Assembly: GCA_030340625.1 (NCBI GenBank)
Contig: JAOPHQ010003474.1
Coordinates: 36,691 to 100,690, forward strand
DNA from: Merluccius polli
Taxonomy: Eukaryota; Chordata; Actinopteri; Gadiformes; Merlucciidae
Direction: 5' to 3'
Length of the DNA: 64,000 nucleotides
Shown: positions 57,465 through 64,000 of the stretch, one piece after another
How positions within the stretch are numbered: position 1 is the stretch's first letter
Layout: each line of letters starts with the position of its first letter
Notes under the pieces: model-generated
What the model was told of the DNA's origin: nothing
Seen by the model: only the letters and a program-made list of their open reading frames with translations
Database searches by the model: none
Translations under genes and position numbers: made by a program

Positions 57465-57555
57465 TCGTGTGTGTGTGTTTGTGTGTGTGTGTATGTATAT
57501 ATTTATATATGTATGTAGGCTACATACTATAACATACTATATATATATATATATA
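57465..57555. repeat. TG and TA microsatellite
   Basis: (GT)n at 57468-57492 and (TA)n at 57537-57555. The hAT element inserted at the end of the TA run. Confidence 0.85.
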
Positions 57556-58744
57556 CAGTGTTTCCCCTAGAAATTTTTCCAGCAGTGGTGCTGTTACGTA
57601 ACGGAGGCAAGCCGCACGCGGCGGCGCGCAGGGGTCTGGGGGCATTCACCTCCGGAAGATTTTTTTTTTTAATAACCCCTTAAACCATAACTTCTGGCAA
57701 GTTTTGTGCATAGAAATGGACATTTTGAGACAAATATGATATACCATCAACAGATTTAATATTGGAGCACGTACCTTGAACTGGTCAGAAACAGAAATCT
57801 TGATTTTATAATTTTAGACAGGATTACTCATGTTTTTCTTTTGTGTTAATTTTAAGCTTTTATTTACATTATTGGTAGAAATTGATTGGGGCAAAAAATA
57901 TTGAAAATGTTGTCTTAAAGGGGAAATGAACCTAAAAACAACACTATGCTCCAACACTATTTCATCACATGAATAAAGTTGATTGTGCTGCCATCAAATG
58001 TACTAACTCCATATAAAAAAGAAAAGAATTTAACGGCTACAGTAACAGTGATTTGACGCGTCATCAAATCACCGGAAGAAAAATGCAGGACTACAAGTTA
58101 TGAACGTTCTGAATGTGAATCTTCAGGAGAGCAGCCCTCTCGGACAACACACACACAGGGGTTGAAATAAGGCTGTTTTACTCGCCAAATGCGAGTAATT
58201 TTTGTATTTGTCGAGTAATTTATGAAGACCACTCGCCACTCTGGCGAGTAATCTAAGAATTCGCCGCGATTGCCGCGGACCCGCCAGCAACGGACCCGCT
58301 AGCCGCGGACCCGACCGCGCAGCACCCACCGCCGTCTACAATCGCTGTTACCGCTGTTTTATTATCATCCGCACTCCCACACCGTCACCGGGGCTTCATA
58401 GTAATGTGTCCGAATAGAGCAGCCCTCTCGGACACACACATGCTGTTACCGCTGTAACATGCTGTTAACAGCGATTGTAGACGGCGGTGGGTGCTGCGCG
58501 GTCGGGTCCGCGGCTAGTGGGTCCGTTGCTGGCGGGTGGCAGCACAATCAACTTTATTCATGTGATGAAATATAGTGTTGGAGCATAGTGTTGTTTTGGG
58601 GTTCATTTCCCCTTTAACGCTTGGCAATTTCAAGATGACGTTGTAGTTGTGCTAAATACCGATCATGTGAAGATTTTTGCAGTGGCGCTGATTTTCCAGC
58701 AGTGGCGCTGCGCCACTGCTGAATACATAGTAGGGGAAACACTG
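57556..58744. mobile_element. 1189-bp hAT element with CAGTGTTTCCCCTA ends
   Basis: Ends CAGTGTTTCCCCTA and TAGGGGAAACACTG are perfect inverted repeats, the classic hAT terminus. Flanks are TATATATA and TAATATAT within a TA microsatellite, so the 8-bp duplication is only approximate. AGCAGTGGCGCTG words lie near both ends. No transposase is present. Confidence 0.85.
57915..58617. mobile_element. TTAA-flanked foldback MITE nested in the hAT element
   Basis: Begins TTAAAGGGGAAATGAACC and ends GGTTCATTTCCCCTTTAA-type sequence (one change). About 80 bp of outer arms (57915-57999; 58540-58617) and 80 bp of inner arms (58265-58350; 58465-58540) are reverse complements. Flanking TTAA suggests a Kolobok or piggyBac type. 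A 265-bp segment interrupts the left arm. Confidence 0.8.

Positions 58745-58745
<1 letters not shown>

Positions 58746-58836
<91 letters not shown>
58746..58836. repeat. (TA)n-(TG)n microsatellite
   Basis: (TA)n to about 58791, then (TG)n to about 58836. Confidence 0.92.
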
Positions 58837-58839
<3 letters not shown>

Positions 58840-58904
58840 ATTTTTTATTCTATTTTTATTATTTTATCATTATTGTGTTGTGTTGGTGTTATGGAGCTTT
58901 CATG

Positions 58905-58940
58905 AGATGTGTCCTTAATAAAGTTTGAATTGAATTGAAT
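58905..58940 (+). mobile_element. LINE 3' tail with TTGAA repeats
   Basis: AATAAAGTTTGAATTGAATT and a further GAATT is the typical tail of a fish LINE. It lies at the break of the Harbinger transposase. Confidence 0.55.
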
Positions 58941-58959
58941 TGATATGTGGTCTACAGAG

Positions 58960-59217
58960 TGCGTTGATGGTTTGGTTTACGGCTGACTGATGGTTGCGAT
59001 ATTCCTAAATCGTCGGCATTGCAAAGTTGCATTTTCCCTGTTGCTAAATATCGTGTTGCCAAACATTTTATTTCCTAATCGAGTTATTCCTGTTAGTCGG
59101 GGATGTTATTGCATCCCGCACTAATTCCACAACAAGATTTATACCCTCACGATTTAGCCGATATCTCTTTATCAATTCAGTCTTCCATTGTCTCCAAAAC
59201 ATTTCGTCTCGCAGCCA
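58960..59217 (-). pseudogene. Harbinger transposase, N-terminal part
   Basis: Reading minus from 59217: FWRQWKTELIKRYRLNREGI, NLVVELVRDAI and TNRN, the usual start of Harbinger nucleases. After a frameshift near 59070 it continues CLATRYLATGKMQLCNADDL and GISQPSVSR, the conserved helix-turn-helix-like segment. The next part is cut off by the LINE tail near 58940. The fragment was too broken to show as one open frame. Confidence 0.75.
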
Positions 59218-59452
59218 TTTTCCGATTCTTTGTGAAAAGGTCTTAGTGAGTTAGGAGTCCTCTCGAGGACTTTTAAGCTCTCCTAGACTTAGGTGCTACT
59301 TTTAGGCCTAAGATCCTTTGTGAATTGCTCTTAGTGAAAAAAATTAGGAGTCCTAAATTTAAGACTGACACGCCCATTATTTTTAGGAGTTTCTCCTAAA
59401 TTCGCCAGTTAAGAGCTACTTTTAGCGCTAAGATCCTTTGTGAATACGGCCC

Positions 59453-59798
59453 CTGGTCTATTTACCAGTAATTCCTCAGTAGTTACTGAGTAACTGTCAC
59501 TTAGGGCCCCGTTAGGGCCCCAGTTAGGGCCCTGGTCGTTCATCATTCATCATTCGTTACTCATTCGTTCCTCAGTAACTACCCACATTTTGCGTACCTT
59601 ATTGTAAAGTGTTACCCATCATTCGTTACTCAGTAACGAATACAGTAGTCCCCTAGTCTGTTTACCAGTAACTCCTCAGTAGTTACTGAGTAACTGTCAC
59701 TTAGGGCCCCGTTAGGGCCCTGGTCGTTCATCATTCGTTACCCATTCGTTCCTCAGTAACTACCCGCGTTTTGCGTACCTTATTGTGTAAGTGTTACC
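59453..59798. repeat. Two copies of the FB2 right arm
   Basis: The inner copy (59453-59617) and outer copy (59657-59798) both run from TTTACCAGTAA or TTTACCAGTAAC to GTGTTACC. The inner copy and the left arm both keep an extra GGGGCCC repeat that the outer copy lacks. Confidence 0.85.
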
Positions 59799-59806
59799 AG
59801 TGTATC

Positions 59807-61072
59807 TCAGAGGACCTATACTATAAAATAAAACAATGTCTTAAAAATGTTATTTCCTACCTACACACAACTTGAATCAAGATCATACCCAGGTGTACAT
59901 GATTAAAACATTCAACATATAAGAAAATAGCAAATCTCTTTTGCACATTTCTATGCTTCAATGTTTACCGTAGTTCTCGAATGTCACCAATTAACAGAAT
60001 GGACTGAGCAGGGGAAAACCTTTGACCTCCATCAGGGCTCCATGCCGGCAGAGATAACATTTTATTGATCCTCCAAGGGTCACGCTTGAGGAGGTGGGAG
60101 AGGTGAAGAGGTGATGACACGTTCGCATAGTAGAGCCGAAAAATGGCACTTGAATGTTTGTATTATGGATTATACAGAATCGAAAGATTCTCTGTTAAGG
60201 TGAATAGAGCGGTCCTACGATGACACCTCTGTGAAATGGGTCTATGGAAACCCGCTGCAGGACGAGAATCAGTACCACGAGTAGGTTTTAGATTAGGTCC
60301 ACGAACAATCGTTAATGAAAAAGCAACCTTGGGGTATGTTTAATCACTTGTACGATATAAATAAAGGTGATTCTACGGTCAATATTACAACATAATTACG
60401 CTACAAATTAAATTTTAATGAGTTTAGCTATGCGGGCTCTAATCCATGCAGAATAGCACCGAAATAGTTTTCCCAAGTACATGTTAATAAAACATTGACT
60501 CTGAAACCATTCCGTTTGTTGTATGTAGTCATCTAGTCTGTAAAACTAAATGTCATAGCTTACAAGTAAGATTATGATTAAAAATGTAAAACGCGTCCTC
60601 GCTAGAGCCTTTTGTCCGTTCTGGGCTACTGTAGATTCATGGCGATGCATGCATGGTGGGCTCTGTGGAAGAGGAACCGCTCCCTACATAGGCCTAGATA
60701 TAAAAGGGCTCATTCTACAGTAACTAAAACAGATTCTTATTTTCATGGGATTAACTAACATTTATGATTATATTCATTTATGCCAAGTCCGTTCTGCGAG
60801 CTGCCACTAAATTCTACACACAGCACCTTCAAGCTGCTACATTGATGCCACAACCCACATAATTAGGATTGTGCATTATAATATTTAACTGCATTTATAG
60901 TGCACTTTACATTTGGCCTATGCATATTAATTCACCACATATCCAGGTAAACAATAATAAAAACAAGTTTAGCTAATGAAATCGTTGAGGTTTCCCCCTC
61001 AGTACCTCCCAAAAGGGCAACAAAAAATAATGAATAGAAGCAGTTGAGATCAATGGGAATAATAAAGCCAAG
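59807..61072. other. Unassigned sequence, possible MITE near 60590-60850
   Basis: No gene is supported. The part with CTTTTGTCCGTTCTGGGCTA, ATATAAAAGGGCTCATTCTA and TTCTACACACAGCACCTTCA resembles a repeat often seen in fish introns; its ends were not located. Confidence 0.4.
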
Positions 61073-61640
61073 TTGCATTCGCGCGATATTCGAGAACGCT
61101 TCCAGCTCCCTGAACTCACCGCTACTAACACTAACGACTTGACTCACACAGGTGGTGTGGACCCAGAAGCACGACAAAGAGGACAGGCGTCAAATGAAGA
61201 GTTGGGTGACAGGCAGGATCATAAACCAGGCAATCAGGGTAACAGTCCAGACACGGGGCAGGCAGAGATGTCGGATTCCAAACAAGGCAGGCAGGTAATC
61301 CGGCCTCGAGATAAACAGGCAGGGTTGGTCGTACACCAGCAGAGTAAGCGGACAGGCACCGTTCGTAACCTCAGGATACAATTCAGCAGACCGCTGGACA
61401 GCTTGGACGCAAACACGCAAACCGGCCAGGCAGAGAGCGAAGGGAAATGGACTGGTATATATACTGGTGAACTAATGGAGTGGTAATGAGCTGCAGGTGG
61501 GGGCAATCAGGGTGACATCATGCATGGCGGGGGAGGGGCTGATCTGAAATGACAGGAGAGTGAATGACAACCCAGGGAAACAAAATGGCATAAAGTAATC
61601 TGAAATAAGTGATAATGTGACGAAGACAATGAATTGGTGA
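61073..61640. other. Repeat-like block rich in CAGGCAG words
   Basis: Reads like a dispersed fish repeat (GGCAGGCAGGTAATCC, ACAGGCAGGGTTGGTCG, ACTGGTGAACTAATGGAGTG). A 137-codon open frame runs through it, but its composition follows the repeat and no domain is visible. An LTR is possible but unproven. Confidence 0.4.
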
Positions 61641-61651
61641 GAGTTTGAACT

Positions 61652-61716
61652 GTGTGTGTGTGTGTGTGTGTGTGTGGCTGGGTTTCCAGCCCTCACACAA
61701 ACACACACACACACAC
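61652..61716. repeat. TG/CA palindrome with GGCTGG stem
   Basis: (TG)n, then GGCTGG-GTTT-CCAGCC, a CTCACACAAA stretch, then (CA)n. The two dinucleotide tracts and the central stem pair with each other over about 28 bases per side with a few mismatches. Confidence 0.8.
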
Positions 61717-62779
61717 TCATTATTGCGGTTTCTGTTCCTCTTGTGTCAGTTAGCATTTCCTCATCGTTTTAACATTTTGACCTTGTTTATCTTATTTGGT
61801 ATTTATTTATTTCCCACTGTCTGTTTTTGTATGTAGGTAAAGTAAATCCCCTTTTTGTTAAAACTGCCTGTGTTCCTGTTTCGGTCCCTCACTGTGTGTG
61901 GGTGTGTGTGTGCGCGTGTGTGTAAATGAGTATCCTATAAATCATAATTATGAAATTATTAAAAAACTAACCTAGAGGAGTCCTCTGTTGCCCACACAAA
62001 ACACCAACAGACTATATTAACTGCATTAATCAAAATCATGTGCAACACTTTTTTTGTCTTTTGCATAAATTATTAGCTAGACGTCAAACTGCTCTTCGTT
62101 GTCAGGCTCCATCACGTCACATCAAAGGCGGCCGTCACAGATGCTGTTCATCTGCCTGCTTATCTCCAGCTGAAACACCGTGTGTTGTGTGAGCAGAAGA
62201 TAGATGACAAGAATACCACATCATGTCCGATTTGGAAATGGCTACAGAAATTATGAAATGTTATGAAAAAGTCACCCTTGGAATTGTTGCTCTGTGTGTT
62301 TGTTTTCAACATTTCCATCAGAGTGCTAGCTTTCCTTCATCTACAGGTAAGAAATAAATGTTCTCCGCATATAAAATATTTTAAGTGAAGCAAACATTTG
62401 TGAGATAAGCTAGCTAGCTCTCTTGACAGCCACCGAGTTGGTGTGCGTGAAAATGTTGTGCCATCAAAGAGCCTTTCCAAATATGACACCTTCTGGAGTT
62501 ATTCTACATCCAAGCATATCAACGTGCTTCAAAGTATGAGGTACTAAAGCAGCAGGCAGCTGTCTGTACCTAAATAAGACAACAATGAGAGTTAGCCGCT
62601 AACTCTCCAGAGCAAGCAGCAAACGGTCGGACATGATGGAGATTAAATATGTGGGGAATGTGCCTCATTATTCTACAGAAAGAATAGGAAGAAAAGCTTA
62701 TAATGCAATGGTTGTAAAAATAAATAAATTGATCGAATAACTACTTGTAGCAACGCCTACTTCTCCAGTCATTAATTTA
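61717..62779. other. Unassigned sequence with TG tract
   Basis: A TG-rich tract lies at 61890-61922. No gene or known element was recognised. Confidence 0.45.
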
Positions 62780-63150
62780 AACAAAAACAACAAGTTTCTT
62801 TTCAACACTGTCTCCCTCTCGGCAAGCAACTTCTTGGAATCCTTCAAACACAAAATCGAATCAATTAGAAAATAAATTGATGCTTCCTCTACTCTTCATC
62901 TTGCACATCCCACATGAGTAGCACCACGTGTCTCCCCTGAAGCAACCTACCTGCAGTTTGGCACAATCTCCTTGGATCACCTTGCTATAAACTAACACAG
63001 ACATCTGGATCCACAACCTGTATCCTCTCCCTACCACGGTGCTAAAGAACTACAGTTGGACCTGCTATGCTCATCATCATGAACTTGTCCCAATCTACTG
63101 GAACAGTTCCCTCTACTTTTAATGACTGCTGTTATAAATACTACAGTGGT
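62780..63150 (+). pseudogene. LINE fragment, linker between endonuclease and RT (tentative)
   Basis: Plus-strand readings such as FLESFKHKIESIRK, IDASSTLHLAHPT and LQFGTISLDHLAI resemble the region between endonuclease and RT in L2-type LINEs (a segment with ...KI..IR and S....H). Stops interrupt it. It may belong to the same element as the fragment at 63690. Confidence 0.4.
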
Positions 63151-63179
63151 AATTAAAAGTCAAATGGCAGTGACATCTC

Positions 63180-63660
63180 AGTCAAAAATAATTTATTCAC
63201 CAAGGAACATAGGAAGGAAGTGATGCAATGCTAGGGGTGGCCAAGGCCAAGACAACAACCAAAAACGAACTCCTACTGACAATAAAGCAAGGAGCTAGCC
63301 TAAAATCAAAATTAAAGTACAATTTTAGGCCCTCCCTGACACAACCAAAAACAGGAGAAAAGGGGGGACAAACAAAAATGGCAGCTCACCCTTAGTTGCT
63401 TCCTCAGTGTAGCAAACCCAGCAATAAACAGTCTAACAGGCTTCAACAAATAGTACCACCAACAATAATGCAACCCAAGGTTGTACTGTTACCAGCAGAC
63501 ACAGGCTGCAGCTTCAACTTCGCTTTAATCCCTTGGTTATACGCAGGGCTGGACTGGGACAAGAAATCAGCCCTGGCATTTTGGCGGAAAGGCAGTGGAA
63601 AGGGGCAGAGCTGCACAGGGAAGAGATAACATACATTAGCCAAAGTCCCTTGTATAGTAA
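63180..63660. other. Insertion between LINE fragments, with a hAT-like end
   Basis: AAAAATAATTTATTCACCAA and CCAAAAACAGGAGAAAAGG suggest a dispersed repeat. At 63546-63590, AGGGCTGGACTGGGACAAGA followed by AATCAGCCCTGGC resembles a hAT MITE end. Neither is delimited by a target duplication. Confidence 0.4.
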
Positions 63661-63689
63661 GTAAGTAAATGTACCCATCTATAGGGACG

Positions 63690-64000
63690 TAACAAAGGTT
63701 TGCTACGCAAGAAGCTTGGACTAGACCCTGAAGTACTCAGCAGCTATCGGACCATCTCAAACTTTCCTTTCCTTTCTAAAGTACTCAAAGATGAATGTCC
63801 CAAAACTACTTGCAGCTTAACACAGGGAAAACAGAGCTGATAATCATTGTACTGAAGCAACAACAAACAATTTGAAGACTTCACACTGTGTTCTGAGGGC
63901 TGCTTTCTCCTTAAGTTCAGACTGTCAGAAATCTTGGTGTCTTGTTCGACCATATGCTTTCTTTTGATCAACATGTAAAAAGTATTACCAGAACTGCATT
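63690..64000 (+). pseudogene. L2-type LINE RT fragment with internal deletion
   Basis: The first part corresponds to LGLDPEVLSSYRTISNFPFL (the NYRPISNLPFL motif), then KVLKDEC; the sequence then jumps to an NTGKTELIII-type segment and NLGVLFDHMLSFDQHVKSIT. Motifs A, B and C of RT are missing between them, so a large internal deletion occurred. It continues past the window edge. Confidence 0.65.

Larger units (their letters stand above)
56646..59452 (-). mobile_element. PIF/Harbinger transposon relic, minus strand
   Basis: The 5' end of the element lies at the right: GGGGCCGTATTCACAAAGG in minus orientation near 59436-59454. TIR-proximal words (TAGCGCTAAGATCCTTTGTG) are duplicated near 59310 and 59430. 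The transposase N-terminal part is at 58960-59217 and its catalytic part at 56983-57400. A LINE tail (58905-58940), a microsatellite and a 1.2-kb hAT element separate them. The opposite terminus was not found. Confidence 0.8.
53724..59798. mobile_element. Foldback element FB2, GGTAACACT termini, perfect 8-bp target duplication
   Basis: The left end GGTAACACTTTACAATAAGG and right end ...GTGTTACC are inverted, with arms of about 165 bp (53724-53888; 59657-59798). AGTGTATC occurs directly outside both ends (53716-53723 and 59799-59806). A second, inner copy of the right arm lies at 59453-59617. At 6075 bp it is far larger than FB1 because Harbinger, hAT and TTAA-type elements have inserted. The original short foldback element probably had little more than its arms. 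Confidence 0.88.

Noticed and set aside
61073..61486. 137-codon plus-strand open frame as a gene
   Set aside because: Composition follows CAGGCAG-type repeat words, with overlapping open frames on the other strand and no domain.

Overview
The window looks like a transposon- and satellite-rich stretch of a teleost fish genome. The basis is the mix of element families: a BEL/Pao retrotransposon, L2-type LINEs, Mag-like Gypsy, hAT and PIF/Harbinger relics, fish-type SINE and MITE ends, and long CA/TG microsatellites. I found no intact host gene, no rRNA or tRNA gene and no bacterial-type organisation. Most long open frames here are by-products of tandem repeats.

Region 1 (1-1207): a long inverted-repeat (foldback) element at the left edge, then unassigned AT-rich sequence. 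Region 2 (1208-26684): a higher-order satellite array of six units, each about 2.5-2.9 kb. A unit has a 37-bp purine-rich minisatellite (M), a linker (D), a C-rich tandem array (C), a block with a duplicated 207-bp monomer (U), a GC hairpin (H) and a lead-in (E). Two elements interrupt the array: a 7.5-kb BEL/Pao element (1649-9148) with two 425-bp LTRs identical by eye and a 5-bp target duplication, and a 5'-truncated LINE (20841-21790). Single-base markers group the units as A-B-B-A-C-C, and the BEL empty site is still visible in a paralogous array.

Region 3 (26685-38150): a hAT transposase relic in three separated pieces (27.7-34.2 kb). It is broken by unassigned and microsatellite sequence, a 2.4-kb foldback element (FB1, 31210-33642) that itself holds a 181-bp hAT MITE, and a LINE tail. 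Several MITE/SINE fragments follow. Region 4 (38155-41058): a decayed L2-type LINE on the minus strand. Region 5 (42469-46489): a decayed Mag-like Gypsy element with primer-binding site and partial LTRs.

Region 6 (46.9-50.5 kb): a second hAT relic, then exon-like fragments resembling the C-lobe of a HIPK-type kinase. These are interrupted by an 853-bp hAT MITE with a perfect 8-bp target duplication and a CpG-rich interior. Region 7 (53724-59798): a second foldback element (FB2) with the same type of ends as FB1 and a perfect 8-bp duplication, now carrying a nested stack of Harbinger, hAT and TTAA-type elements. Region 8 (59.8-64 kb): mostly unassigned, with a TG/CA palindrome and LINE relics.

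The parts do not form a pathway. They read as layered insertions whose order can be deduced. All comparisons were by eye and no database was consulted.
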